This document shows, piece after piece, positions 1-8,114 of a stretch of 64,000 bases of DNA. Origin of the DNA: Methylocapsa aurea (GTDB taxonomy: Bacteria; Pseudomonadota; Alphaproteobacteria; Rhizobiales; Beijerinckiaceae); the NCBI RefSeq assembly GCF_000746085.1, contig NZ_JQKO01000016.1, forward strand, positions 37,088 through 101,087. The letters are read 5' to 3'. The notes below the pieces were generated by a model that saw only the letters and a program-made list of their open reading frames with translations, searched no databases and had not been told where the DNA came from. The stretch's first letter is position 1. Every line of letters begins with the position of its first letter. The position numbers and the translations under genes are program-made.

Positions 1-2
1 AC

Positions 3-443
3 GGGTTGGTTTGGCTTGCCGCAAACCGTTTCAATCTCGCGATTGCCGCCCGCATGGCATGGAATGAGACCGATGCCGCTACGCGCGCTGGCTTTCGCGC
101 GCTCTTTGACGACATCGGCCTCGAGATCGACGCGGATGATCCGACCCGTCTTGTGCTGTTCCCGGAGATGGACGCCGGGGAAGAAGCGCCGGAAATCAGC
201 GAAGCCTGCTGGACCATTCTCGGCAAATCGCCCGATCAGATGATGTGCGCCAGCTCGCGCATGGTGGAAAAGCGCAAGGGCGCCGCGCGGCCGGTGGTCA
301 CCGCCTGCACGCTGCTGCCTTACGACCCGCAATTCGAGATGGGAGCGACCTTGGCCGCGGCGGCGCGGCCGGTCAAGCTCAACCATAACCATTGTGCTCG
401 CTTCTGCGTCCTGGGCGGCGCCTCCTGCAACCCACAAAAATAA
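3..443 (+). CDS. C-terminal part of a radical SAM protein
   Basis: The reading frame is open from the window edge, so the N-terminus with the CxxxCxxC iron-sulfur motif lies outside. The visible 146 residues end in a Cys/His-rich tail, KLNHNHCARFCVLGGASC, which I recall from C-termini of radical SAM proteins with auxiliary-cluster Cys motifs; this is recall, not a search. The next gene starts 7 bases after the stop, and the following operon carries two arsenosugar-type glycosyltransferases, so a role in making an arsenic- or thiol-containing metabolite is plausible. The exact radical SAM subfamily cannot be fixed from this fragment. Confidence 0.55.
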   Translation, partial: GLVWLAANRFNLAIAARMAWNETDAATRAGFRALFDDIGLEIDADDPTRLVLFPEMDAGEEAPEISEACWTILGKSPDQMMCASSRMVEKRKGAARPVVTACTLLPYDPQFEMGATLAAAARPVKLNHNHCARFCVLGGASCNPQK

Positions 444-450
444 GGCGCCC

Positions 451-1878
451 ATGACCGACGCGATCACCGTGGATATCTGTATCATCGGCGCCGGTTCGGC
501 CGGTCTGTCGGTTGCTGCGGGGGCCGCGCGCATGGGGGCGCGCACCGTGCTCATCGAGGCCGGGCGCATGGGCGGCGACTGCCTGAACACCGGCTGCGTG
601 CCGTCGAAATCCCTGTTGGCCGCCGCCAAGGCGATGCAAGCAATCCGCGCCGCACGGCGTTTCGGCGCCGACGGTCTCGAGCCGCGCATCGATTTCGCCG
701 CCGTGTCCCGCCGCGTCCACGACGTCATCGAGACCATCGCGCCGCACGATTCCGTTGAAAGGTTCACGAGGCTCGGGTGCAAGGTCATTCAGGCGCATGG
801 CCGCTTCATCGACCCCGGCGCGGTTGAGGCCGGCGGGCAGCTTGTGCGCGCGCGGCGTTTCGTCGTCGCCACGGGCAGCCGCGCCGCCGCCCCAGCCATT
901 CCAGGGCTCGGCGGCGTTCCCTATTTCACCAACGAGACTTTGTTCGACAACATTGTCTTGCCAAACCATCTCGTGGTCATCGGCGCCGGGCCCGTTGGCT
1001 GCGAAATGGCGCAGGCGCATCGTCGGCTCGGCGCGAGAGTGACCTTGCTCGACCTTGGCCCGATGCTGCCGAAGGACGATCCCGAGGCGGTGGCGGTGGT
1101 GCGCAAAAGCTTCGCCACTGAGGGCATTGCCGCCTTCGAAGGGGTTACGATCCTGCGCGTCGAAAGGAGCCAAGGCGGCATTGTCGTGGCTTTGCGGGAA
1201 GGGGACGGCGAACGCTTGATCGAGGGTTCGCATCTGCTGATCGCCGCCGGCCGCCGGCCCAATGTCGAAAACCTCGGCCTCGATGCCGCAGGGGTCAGGT
1301 TCGGCCCCAAGGGCATCGAGGTGGACGCGCGCCTCCGCAGCAGCAACAAGCGCATTTTCGCCGCCGGCGATGTGGCGGGCTCCTATCAGTTCACTCACTT
1401 GGCCGGCTATCACGCCGCGATCGTGCTGAAAAACGCCTTGTTCCGCTTGCCAGCCAAAGCAGATACGCGGGCTCTACCATGGGTGACATTCACCGATCCG
1501 GAACTGGCTCAAGTGGGCCTGACGGAGGCGCAGGCGCGAGAACGCCATGGCGATCGTTTCCGTGTGCTTCGGTCGGATTTCGCGGACAATGATCGGGCCC
1601 AGGCCGAGGGCGTCGTCGAGGGTTTCCTCAAGGCGATGGTGACAAGACGCGGCCACGTGCTGGGGGCCACGATCGTCGGCCCCCACGCGGGGGAGCTGAT
1701 TCAGAGCTGGGTCCTCGCCGTCGGTCTCGGCCTCAAGATCGGCGCTCTCGCCGGGATGATCGCGCCTTATCCGACGCTCGGCGAAATCAGCAAGCGGGCG
1801 GCCGGCTGCTTCTACGCGCCGACGCTGTTTTCACCGCGCATGCGCCGGCTGGTGCGCGTCTTGGGGATGTTTGGATGA
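451..1878 (+). CDS. FAD-dependent pyridine nucleotide-disulfide oxidoreductase, MerA/Lpd-like
   Basis: A 475-residue flavoprotein. The N-terminal FAD fold has CIIGAGSAG near residue 10, followed by the redox-active disulfide motif GGDCLNTGCVPSKSL near residues 45-59. A second Rossmann motif (VIGAGPVGCEMAQ) near 175 binds NAD(P)H, AAGDVAG near 310 closes the FAD site, and a dimerisation domain follows. The N-terminal metal-binding domain and C-terminal Cys pair of true mercuric reductase are absent, so mercury reduction is not supported. An in-frame upstream start at 394 exists, but 451 lies just after the previous stop and gives the normal family N-terminus. The stop overlaps the next start (ATGA), indicating translational coupling. 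Confidence 0.85.
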   Translation: MTDAITVDICIIGAGSAGLSVAAGAARMGARTVLIEAGRMGGDCLNTGCVPSKSLLAAAKAMQAIRAARRFGADGLEPRIDFAAVSRRVHDVIETIAPHDSVERFTRLGCKVIQAHGRFIDPGAVEAGGQLVRARRFVVATGSRAAAPAIPGLGGVPYFTNETLFDNIVLPNHLVVIGAGPVGCEMAQAHRRLGARVTLLDLGPMLPKDDPEAVAVVRKSFATEGIAAFEGVTILRVERSQGGIVVALREGDGERLIEGSHLLIAAGRRPNVENLGLDAAGVRFGPKGIEVDARLRSSNKRIFAAGDVAGSYQFTHLAGYHAAIVLKNALFRLPAKADTRALPWVTFTDPELAQVGLTEAQARERHGDRFRVLRSDFADNDRAQAEGVVEGFLKAMVTRRGHVLGATIVGPHAGELIQSWVLAVGLGLKIGALAGMIAPYPTLGEISKRAAGCFYAPTLFSPRMRRLVRVLGMFG

Positions 1879-2570
1879 GTCTCGAGCGCGTGCTGCCCTT
1901 GCTGGCGCTGGTTGGTCTTGCCGCCGTTGCCTATGCCTTGCATCTGGAGCGTTTCCTGACCCTGGACGCCTTGCGCGACAACCGCTCCCTGCTGCTGGCG
2001 TTCGTCTCCGCCCATCGCGTGGGCGCTGCGCTGGTCTTTGTCGTCATTTATATCGGGGTGGTCGCCCTATCGCTGCCGGGCGCGACGATCATGACCCTTG
2101 GCGGCGGCTTCCTGTTCGGCGTCGGCGCGGGAGCGGCGCTGAGCGTCGTCGGCGCCACCTGCGGCGCCGCGGCTCTCTTTCTCATCGCCCGTTCGGCCTT
2201 AGGCGAGCTGTTGCGCCGGCGCGCTGGTCCGTTCCTCGCGCGCATGGCGGATGGCTTTCGCCACGACGCTTTCCATTACCTCCTGTTTCTGCGCCTGGTT
2301 CCGGCCTTCCCGTTCTTCGCGGTCAATCTGGCCGCGGCATTGCTCGGCATGCCGATGGCGTCTTTCGTCGCCGCGACAGCTATAGGCATCCTTCCAGCTG
2401 CGCTGATTTTCGCCGCCTTCGGCGCCGGCCTCGGGCGCATCTTCGACGCCGGCGGCGACGTCGATCTGAAGGATATCCTCAACCCAACCCTGATCGCCGG
2501 TTTGATCGGACTGGGTTTTCTCGCTTTGCTCCCGGTCATTGTGAAACGGATGCGGGAGAACAGGCCATGA
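1875..2570 (+). CDS. TVP38/TMEM64 family (DedA-like) membrane protein
   Basis: A 231-residue inner-membrane protein with about six hydrophobic segments. The VTT/SNARE-associated domain pattern is visible: SLPGATIMTLGGGFLFG near residue 70, then a helix-breaking region with FHYLLFLRLVPAFPFFAVN near 135-153, typical of TVP38/TMEM64 proteins. These are thought to move lipids or small solutes; the substrate is unknown. It overlaps the flavoprotein stop by four bases and the next start by four, so it sits inside a coupled operon. Co-occurrence of a MerA-like flavoprotein and this family with arsenosugar-type glycosyltransferases recurs in bacteria, as known from family context. Confidence 0.85.
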   Translation: MSLERVLPLLALVGLAAVAYALHLERFLTLDALRDNRSLLLAFVSAHRVGAALVFVVIYIGVVALSLPGATIMTLGGGFLFGVGAGAALSVVGATCGAAALFLIARSALGELLRRRAGPFLARMADGFRHDAFHYLLFLRLVPAFPFFAVNLAAALLGMPMASFVAATAIGILPAALIFAAFGAGLGRIFDAGGDVDLKDILNPTLIAGLIGLGFLALLPVIVKRMRENRP

Positions 2571-3232
2571 GCCTGTCGGTCATCATCCCGACGCTGAATG
2601 CCGCTGGATCGCTGCCCGGGACGCTGGCGCGGCTCGATGGAGTCGACGAAGTGATTGTGGTTGATGGCGGGTCCGCCGACGGCACAGTGGAGCTTGCCAG
2701 CCGGTTGGGCGCGCGGGCAATGGCTGCGCCAAGGGGGCGCGGCCGGCAGTTGATGGCGGGAGCCGAGGCGGCCCTTGGCGATTGGCTGCTCCTTCTCCAT
2801 GCGGACACGCGATTGGACCCCGGCTGGAGGGCCGCCGTCGAAACCTTCCGCGTCGATCCGGCGAACCGGAGCAAAGCCGCCGTGTTCCTCTTCGCGCTCG
2901 ACGATCCGTCGACTGAAGCAAGGCGATTGGAGCGGCTGGTCGCATGGCGCGTGCGGTGGATGGGGTTGCCCTATGGCGACCAGGGCTTGCTGATCAGCCG
3001 CGATTTCTACCGGAGCTTAGGCGGGTTTCGCCCGCTTCCGCTGATGGAGGACGTCGATCTGGTGCGCCGGATCGGCCGCCGGCGGCTCGTGATCCTGCCG
3101 GTCGCGGCGCGCACTTCGGCGGCGCGATGGCGGCGCGACGGCTGGATCAGGCGCAGCCTGCGCAATCTCGTTTGCCTTGCCTTGTATTTTCTCGGCGCGC
3201 CGCCGCGCCTGATCCAGCGACTTTACGGCTGA
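2567..3232 (+). CDS. TIGR04283-type family 2 glycosyltransferase (arsenosugar-type)
   Basis: A 221-residue GT-A enzyme beginning SVIIPTLNAAGSLPGTLARL, with VIVVDGGSADGTVELA near 30-45 and HADTRLDPGW near 78, the metal/nucleotide-sugar binding Asp motif. YGDQGLLISRDFY and LMEDVDLVRRI near 140-170 are typical of the TIGR04283 family, annotated as arsenosugar biosynthesis glycosyltransferases. The length suits that compact family. The start overlaps the preceding stop (ATGA), and the next gene begins two bases after its stop. Substrate identity rests on family context, not on visible residues. Confidence 0.85.
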   Translation: MSLSVIIPTLNAAGSLPGTLARLDGVDEVIVVDGGSADGTVELASRLGARAMAAPRGRGRQLMAGAEAALGDWLLLLHADTRLDPGWRAAVETFRVDPANRSKAAVFLFALDDPSTEARRLERLVAWRVRWMGLPYGDQGLLISRDFYRSLGGFRPLPLMEDVDLVRRIGRRRLVILPVAARTSAARWRRDGWIRRSLRNLVCLALYFLGAPPRLIQRLYG

Positions 3233-3234
3233 CC

Positions 3235-3843
3235 ATGTCCCTTCGCCGCCATCTCGTCATCTTCACACGCTGCCCACGCTACGGCGCCGGGAAGCGCCGC
3301 CTCGCCGCTGGAATAGGGCCGGTGCAGGCGCTGCGGTTCCAGCGGGTGACATTGTCATTGATGCTTCGCCGCCTCGGCGCCGATCCGCGCTGGACCACCT
3401 GGCTCGCGGTGACGCCAGACCGTTCGGGGCCATGGCCGCCGCGTTTCGGCGTTCTGCCGCAGGGCCAGGGCGATCTTGGCCAGCGCATGGCGCGGGTCGC
3501 CAAGGTTCTGCCGCCGGGGCCGGTGCTGATCGTCGGCGGCGATATTCCGGGCATAGGCGCCGCCGCGGTTGCGCGTGGGTTCCGGGCCTTGGGCGACCAT
3601 GACGCCGTCTTCGGCCCCGCAACCGATGGGGGATATTGGGCGGTCGGTCTTCGCCGCCGCCCGCGCTTCCTCGATCCCTTCGAGAAGGTTCGATGGTCCA
3701 CCGAACATGCCTTGGCCGATAGTTTGGCCAATCTTTCGGGGCGCTCGGTCGCGAGCCTCGAGGTTCTGGAGGACGTCGATGATGTCGAATCCCTCGCCCG
3801 CCAATCCCCATGGGAGTTCCTCCATGCGCGCCGTCGAAGCTAA
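3235..3843 (+). CDS. TIGR04282/DUF2064 family glycosyltransferase
   Basis: A 202-residue protein opening with LVIFTRCPRYGAGKRRLAAGIG, the nucleotidyl/glycosyl-transferase A-fold N-terminus of the DUF2064 (TIGR04282) family. VLIVGGDIPGIGAAAVARGF near 95-115 and AVFGPATDGGYWAVGLRR near 120-137 are the family hallmarks. Members usually sit next to the TIGR04283 glycosyltransferase, as here, and are annotated as arsenosugar biosynthesis enzymes. It overlaps the next gene by 20 bases. Confidence 0.85.
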   Translation: MSLRRHLVIFTRCPRYGAGKRRLAAGIGPVQALRFQRVTLSLMLRRLGADPRWTTWLAVTPDRSGPWPPRFGVLPQGQGDLGQRMARVAKVLPPGPVLIVGGDIPGIGAAAVARGFRALGDHDAVFGPATDGGYWAVGLRRRPRFLDPFEKVRWSTEHALADSLANLSGRSVASLEVLEDVDDVESLARQSPWEFLHARRRS

Positions 3844-4390
3844 GCCGCTTGCCTCCTATCCCTGGTTCGTCCGGCTGTTCTTCTGGAAGCAGAAACGCAC
3901 CTACGGCCGCGTCCTCGACCCCGGCCTGCTTTGGGGCCGCTCGCCTTGGGTCTTTGCGGCGGTGGCCCTTCTCTATGGCGCATTGGACCGGCGCTCATCG
4001 CCTTTGCCGCCGGCGCTGCGATCGCTGATTACCGTGCGGGTGTCGCAGATCAATCATTGCGCCTTCTGCGTCGATATCAATTCCGCGACGCTGCTCAAAC
4101 GCGGCGTGGCGATGGACAGGATCGACGCCCTGGCGACATGGCGCGAAAGCTCGGCTTTCACCCCCGAGGAACGTCTTGCGCTGGACTACGCCGAGGCGAT
4201 GACAATCACCGCGCCAGGGGTCGGCGACGACCTGCGGCGGCGCCTGAAAGAATGTTGGGAGAATGATTTCATCGTCGAACTGACGGGGTTGATCGCTTTC
4301 CAGAATCTATCGTCGAAGTTCAACGCCGCGCTCGACGTGCCGTCGCAGGGGTTTTGCCGCCTTCCAAACGGACGTCCATCCAAGGTTTGA
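3824..4390 (+). CDS. Carboxymuconolactone decarboxylase/AhpD-like protein
   Basis: A 188-residue protein with the AhpD-like helical core: SLITVRVSQINHCAFCVDINSA near residues 68-88 contains the CxxC redox pair (C-A-F-C). AhpD-like proteins relay electrons to peroxidases or act in peroxide/thiol chemistry; this one has an extended N-terminus (FFWKQKRTYGRVLDPGLLWG). It is the last gene of the coupled operon and starts inside the preceding gene. A specific role in the arsenosugar-type pathway is inference. It is one of four AhpD-fold proteins in the window. Confidence 0.8.
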   Translation: MRAVEAKPLASYPWFVRLFFWKQKRTYGRVLDPGLLWGRSPWVFAAVALLYGALDRRSSPLPPALRSLITVRVSQINHCAFCVDINSATLLKRGVAMDRIDALATWRESSAFTPEERLALDYAEAMTITAPGVGDDLRRRLKECWENDFIVELTGLIAFQNLSSKFNAALDVPSQGFCRLPNGRPSKV

Positions 4391-4491
4391 TGAGCATTGC
4401 CTCTTTAGCGGGCTGCGGAGAAAGCGTGGACGCAATGGTCGATAAACTCGCTTGGTGCGGCGGTCAGCGAATTTCTTCTTGGAGCCAGGGC

Positions 4492-5130
4492 ATGCCTGCG
4501 CGAACCCCAGCCTTTAAGTCGCCGGCAACGGTCATCGAACGAGAGGCCTCCAGGCGCGCCGTCCTGACAGGGCTCGGCTCCATCCTCGGTTTGGCCGCTG
4601 GAACCGGTCAGGCGCTTCCCGCGGGCGTCGATCCGCCGCCGTTCCAGACGAGGGTTGCGCAGTTCATAGTCTTCGAGCCGGCGCTCGCCGCTCCAGCTAT
4701 CCGGCTTGAGCGGATCGACGGCAAGCTGATCGATCTCGCGGGATTTCGCGGCAAGGCCGTTCTCGTGAACTTCTGGGCGACCTGGTGCCCGCCCTGCAGG
4801 CGAGAGCTGCCGCTCCTCGCCGAACTTCAAGAGATCGTTCGCTCGGAGCCGCTCGAAATCGTCGCCATCTCGATCGACAAGGAAGGAAGCCGGGCGGTGC
4901 AGCCTTTTTTGGAGCGCCTCAACATCAAGCGTCTGCGGCCATATCTCGACCCCAGAGGACAAATAGCAAAAGGCATCGGCGACAATGGACCCGCGCCCTT
5001 CGTCCTGTACGGTCTGCCGATCTCCTACATCATCGACCGAGACGGCTGCGTCGCCGGCTATCTGGTCGGCGAGGCGGACTGGACATCGTCGACGGGACGG
5101 GCTTTGCTTCGATATTATACGATGGGGTAG
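4492..5130 (+). CDS. TlpA-like thioredoxin, probably Tat-exported
   Basis: A 212-residue thiol-disulfide oxidoreductase. An N-terminal segment with paired Arg (EASRRAVLTGLGSILGLAAG, about residues 17-36) looks like a Tat or Sec signal. The thioredoxin fold follows, with VNFWATWCPPCRRELPLL carrying the WCPPC active site near residue 95. The cis-Pro region reads YGLPISYIIDRDG near 170. The start at 4492 follows GGAGCCAGGG; longer in-frame starts back to 4354 would run into the upstream gene. It lies 101 bases after the AhpD-like gene and may be co-transcribed. Likely role: periplasmic thiol redox or cytochrome/thioether maturation. Confidence 0.82.
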   Translation: MPARTPAFKSPATVIEREASRRAVLTGLGSILGLAAGTGQALPAGVDPPPFQTRVAQFIVFEPALAAPAIRLERIDGKLIDLAGFRGKAVLVNFWATWCPPCRRELPLLAELQEIVRSEPLEIVAISIDKEGSRAVQPFLERLNIKRLRPYLDPRGQIAKGIGDNGPAPFVLYGLPISYIIDRDGCVAGYLVGEADWTSSTGRALLRYYTMG

Positions 5131-5178
5131 CCTTGGGGTCTGATCTTTCGTGGCGCCGCCCGAAACCGGGATGCCTCC

Positions 5179-5964
5179 TCACCCGGCGCTAAGCCCTAGC
5201 CTCACCAGCTGTTCATCAAGCGCGTGGATGTGATCGGCGAGTGAGACGGCTATGATCGACGTGACCTCGAGCCGGCGGTCTTCCAGGACGAAAGTCTCCG
5301 GATGGTCTTTTGCCCAGGCTGCAACTGCTCGGTCGCGTTCGTAAAGAAGCGCCTCGATCTGCGGTCGGAAGAGCCGAATCATCCCCGTGATCCAGCGATT
5401 GGCTGGCGTGTCCGGCGAGCTCATCGCAAAATGAGCGAGCGCTGCGATGACGTCGGCCGCCGGATGCCAGGTTTCGTTCGTCACCCAACGATTCGTCGTG
5501 AACAGGGCGAGCGGTTGCCCAAAAGGATTCATCACGATGCCCACAAGATGAACGAGATCCGCGGTGCTCGGGTTCTGATCAAGCGGATCCATTTCGAGGG
5601 GCTCGGACCGCTGGACCGCGCCCTTGTCGAGAAAAAGATGAAAATGGCCGTGCTCGGACGCCAACCGGCCGGGGCCTGCATGCGCATGATAGAAATATCG
5701 GCTGGACTGCATCGCATCGCGGGCGTCATCCGCTGGATAATGGGCCCATTCCACAAAGCCATCACCTGAGATTGCCAGCAGATCCGCGACGACCTGGGAG
5801 CCGCGCGCGGCTAGCTCGGCCATCGTTTGGACGACAACCCCGGCGGCCGAAGCCATCATCTGCAGCTGCTCCATCGAAGGCATTCCCACGAGGGCGGTCC
5901 GCGGCTGCGCAATCCCGACATCGTTACAAGACGGAATCGATGCGCCAACGTCTTCAAAAGCCAT
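5179..5964 (-). CDS. DUF6969-like protein of unknown function
   Basis: A 261-residue soluble protein. The pattern EWAHYPADDARD, YFYHAHAGP, SEHGHFHLFL (residues about 70-112) and LFTTNRWVTNETWHPAADV (about 150-168), then NRWITGMIRLFRPQIEALL, matches what I recall of DUF6969. The His-rich HAH / HGHFH stretch could bind metal. The start at 5964 has AAGGAAGC eight bases upstream on the minus strand. A strong hairpin lies just upstream, separating it from the NPC-repeat gene. No biochemical function is known to me. Confidence 0.6.
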   Translation of the reverse strand: MAFEDVGASIPSCNDVGIAQPRTALVGMPSMEQLQMMASAAGVVVQTMAELAARGSQVVADLLAISGDGFVEWAHYPADDARDAMQSSRYFYHAHAGPGRLASEHGHFHLFLDKGAVQRSEPLEMDPLDQNPSTADLVHLVGIVMNPFGQPLALFTTNRWVTNETWHPAADVIAALAHFAMSSPDTPANRWITGMIRLFRPQIEALLYERDRAVAAWAKDHPETFVLEDRRLEVTSIIAVSLADHIHALDEQLVRLGLSAG

Positions 5965-5981
5965 CGTTTAGCTTCCTTACA

Positions 5982-6020
5982 ACGCCGACACTGTCGGTTC
6001 GGGCTCGACAGTGTCGGCGT
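5982..6020 (-). terminator. Perfect 15-bp hairpin, probable terminator of the NPC-repeat gene
   Basis: ACGCCGACACTGTCG at 5982-5996 is exactly complementary to 6006-6020, with a 9-base loop. It lies 10 bases beyond the stop of the NPC-repeat gene and just upstream of the DUF6969-like gene, so it probably ends the former transcript. There is no T tract, so it could also act as an RNA stabiliser. Confidence 0.6.
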
Positions 6021-6030
6021 CAGTCGAAAA

Positions 6031-6252
6031 TTATCTCTTCGGAGCGCAGGGGTTCGACTTGTCCGCACGCGGCTTTGATTTAGCGGCGCAAGGATTTGAT
6101 CTGACCGCACAAGGATTTGATTTTGCTGAACAAGGATTACGCTTTGCCGAACAGGGGTTTGCTTGAGCAAGCTCAATGGCTGGGGTGGCGGCCTGCGCCG
6201 CCGCGACCGCGGCGGTTGCAAGAGAAAGGGCGGCGAGAGTTTCTTTCAACAT
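6031..6252 (-). CDS. Small exported Cys-repeat peptide (NPC(A/S)-K heptads)
   Basis: A 73-residue precursor. An N-terminal signal peptide (MLKETLAALSLATAAVAAAQ and on) precedes a mature part made of seven-residue units: NPCSAKR, NPCSAKS, NPCAVRS, NPCAAKS, KPRADKS, NPCAPKR. Five units carry a Cys at a fixed seven-residue period; one unit lost its Cys. The start follows AGGA by eight bases. It is divergent from arsM. The basic, thiol-rich, low-complexity mature region could bind soft metals or arsenite, but that is inference from composition and neighbourhood. Confidence 0.65.
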   Translation of the reverse strand: MLKETLAALSLATAAVAAAQAATPAIELAQANPCSAKRNPCSAKSNPCAVRSNPCAAKSKPRADKSNPCAPKR

Positions 6253-6674
6253 AAGAGTTTTCCTGTAGGAGTTGGCGATGTTCCATCCGACAAAACGCCG
6301 ACCGGTCGCAAGCGGGGTCTGTCGAGGCGGCCGGTCGTTACAACGATTTGCGTTTTTGCTCTCGCTGGCTTGCCGTAGGGGACATACAACCGTCGCCACG
6401 ATGATGACGGCCGAACTGATATTCGTTTTGGGCGGAGCCCAGGTTACGATGCGCCTCAAAAAAATCTCGGGTGGGAGCAATGAGCGGGCTGCTCAATGCC
6501 CCTTATCGGGCTGCGCCACCGGAACATCATCACTCTTCCACTGAGGCCAAACGGCCGCGCGGGAGAACCTGTCGTCGGAAAAATTCCTTTGGACGGCCTT
6601 GCCGAGATGTAACCATTAGTCTGCGTACGACGAACCTCCCTTGCGCGAGCGAGGGAATCGCTAGGGAGATCGCT
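6253..6674. other. Divergent intergenic region between NPC-repeat gene and arsM
   Basis: About 420 bases with no convincing gene. It should hold both divergent promoters. I see no recognisable ArsR-type operator by eye. Confidence 0.5.
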
Positions 6675-7736
6675 GTGAACGATATGAGCCTCGAGAATGT
6701 CCGCGACTATTATGGCAAGGTGCTTGGGACCTCGCAGGATCTGCGCACAGACGCCTGCGCGACCGCCGAGCCTCCTTCTCTTCGCGTGCGCCAGGCGCTC
6801 GGCCGCGTCCATGAGGAGGTGAAGGCGCGGTATTTCGGCTGCGGGTTGCTCGTTCCTCCGGCGCTCGAGGGCGCGAGGATCCTCGACCTCGGCTGCGGCT
6901 CGGGCCAGGACTGCTACGTCCTGGCGCAATTCGCCGGCCCGGCCGGCCGCGTCGTTGGCGTCGATGCGACGCCCGAGCAACTCGCCATAGCGCGCCGGCA
7001 CGTCGAGTCGCATCGCCAGCTGTTCGGATTTTCGCAGTCCACGGTGGATTTCATCGACGGCGATATCGCCCGCCTCGACGAGTTGGGTTTCGAGCCGAAC
7101 AGTTTCGACGTGATCGTTTCCAACTGCGTGATCAATCTCGTCGAAGACAAGGGGGCCGTGTTCGCGGCGGCGCACCGGCTGCTGAAGCCCGGCGGCGAGT
7201 TCTACTTTTCGGACGTTTACGCCGATCGTCGCGTCCCAAGGGAACTCCGCCAGGATTCGGTGCTGCATGGCGAGTGCCTCGCCGGCGCTCTTTATTGGGG
7301 CGACTTCATGATGCTCGCCAAGGCCGCCGGCTTCCTCGACACGCGCCTGGCGTCGGATCGGCCGTTGGCCGTGGGAGACCCGGAAATCGCCGCCAAGGTC
7401 GCGCCGATCCGCTTTTTCTCGGCAACCTATCGGCTGTTCAAGCTCGCGGGGCTGGAGCCCGCCTGCGAAGACTACGGCCAAGCGGTGCGTTACCGTGGCG
7501 GCATTCCCGACGCCGAACAAATTTTCCGGTTCGACAAGCATCATCGCATCGAGGCGGGGCGCATGTTCCCAGTCTGCGGCAACACCTGGCGGATGCTAAA
7601 GGAAAGCCGGCTCGCCGCACATTTCGACTTCTTTGGCGACTTTACACGGCACTATGGGATCTTCGCCGATTGTGGACTGGCCGCGCCGTTCTCCGATCCC
7701 ATCGAGGCTACCAGATCGGTTAGCGCCTGTTGCTGA
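6675..7736 (+). CDS. arsM: Arsenite S-adenosylmethionine methyltransferase ArsM
   Basis: A 353-residue class I methyltransferase. DYYGKVLGTSQDLRTDAC opens the protein; the SAM site ILDLGCGSGQDCYVLAQ is near 65-81. The As(III)-binding Cys residues of ArsM are present: DAC near 26, VIVSNCVINLV near 147 and PVCGNTWRMLKESR near 304-317; the protein ends in a Cys pair. It converts arsenite to methylated arsenicals. GTG at 6675 is preferred because GGGAG lies six bases upstream; ATG at 6684 is the alternative. ArsM supplies methylated arsenic for arsenosugar synthesis, which fits the operon at 1-4.4 kb. Confidence 0.9.
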   Translation: MNDMSLENVRDYYGKVLGTSQDLRTDACATAEPPSLRVRQALGRVHEEVKARYFGCGLLVPPALEGARILDLGCGSGQDCYVLAQFAGPAGRVVGVDATPEQLAIARRHVESHRQLFGFSQSTVDFIDGDIARLDELGFEPNSFDVIVSNCVINLVEDKGAVFAAAHRLLKPGGEFYFSDVYADRRVPRELRQDSVLHGECLAGALYWGDFMMLAKAAGFLDTRLASDRPLAVGDPEIAAKVAPIRFFSATYRLFKLAGLEPACEDYGQAVRYRGGIPDAEQIFRFDKHHRIEAGRMFPVCGNTWRMLKESRLAAHFDFFGDFTRHYGIFADCGLAAPFSDPIEATRSVSACC

Positions 7737-7775
7737 CCTGGGATATCCGCGCCTGACAGACGCGGATATCCCAGG
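7737..7775 (+). terminator. Perfect 15-bp hairpin after arsM
   Basis: CCTGGGATATCCGCG at 7737-7751 pairs exactly with 7761-7775 around a 9-base loop, starting immediately after the arsM stop. The next gene converges from the other strand, so it may act as a bidirectional terminator. It lacks a T tract. Same geometry (15-bp arms, 9-base loop) as the hairpin at 5982. Confidence 0.7.
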
Positions 7776-7859
7776 CTTCCGTTAACCAGATCGCATGACG
7801 TTCGGCTTGCTTCGAATCCCGGAAGATGAGCTGAACCAGCTTTCGTCATTCGCTATTGC

Positions 7860-8087
7860 TCAACCGGAAGCCGTTTGCCGCGCAAGGACGCGCAGGTCCT
7901 CGTCGGTGACGGGATTTCCGCCGACGCCCCAGGCGCCCGGCTGAACGTCCTCGATGGTGACCCAGGTCACGTTTCGCAGGCCTTCGCCTTCCACGGACAA
8001 TACGGCGTCCGTGACCTTGCGGATCATATCTTGCTTTTGCTCGAGCGTCAGGTAGCCCCCGACGCCCTTGATCTGAATGAGCGGCAT
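7860..8087 (-). CDS. 4-oxalocrotonate tautomerase family protein
   Basis: A 75-residue protein starting MPLIQIKGVGGYLTLEQKQ; after Met removal Pro1 is the catalytic base of the tautomerase superfamily. LTLEQKQDMIRKVTDAVLSV and WVTIEDVQPGAWGVGG match the small 4-OT family. The substrate is unknown. It lies 27 bases downstream of the AhpD-like gene on the same strand, so the two are probably one transcript controlled by the palindrome at 8689. Confidence 0.85.
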   Translation of the reverse strand: MPLIQIKGVGGYLTLEQKQDMIRKVTDAVLSVEGEGLRNVTWVTIEDVQPGAWGVGGNPVTDEDLRVLARQTASG

Positions 8088-8114
8088 TTGTCGTCTCCGT
8101 TTGATGATTGTTGG

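Noticed and set aside
379..1413. Long minus-strand ORF of 344 codons opposite the MerA-like flavoprotein
   Set aside because: Antisense shadow of a well-supported GC-rich gene; no domain or ribosome site.
6456..7544. Minus-strand ORF of 362 codons over arsM
   Set aside because: Complementary-strand shadow; arsM has full motif support.
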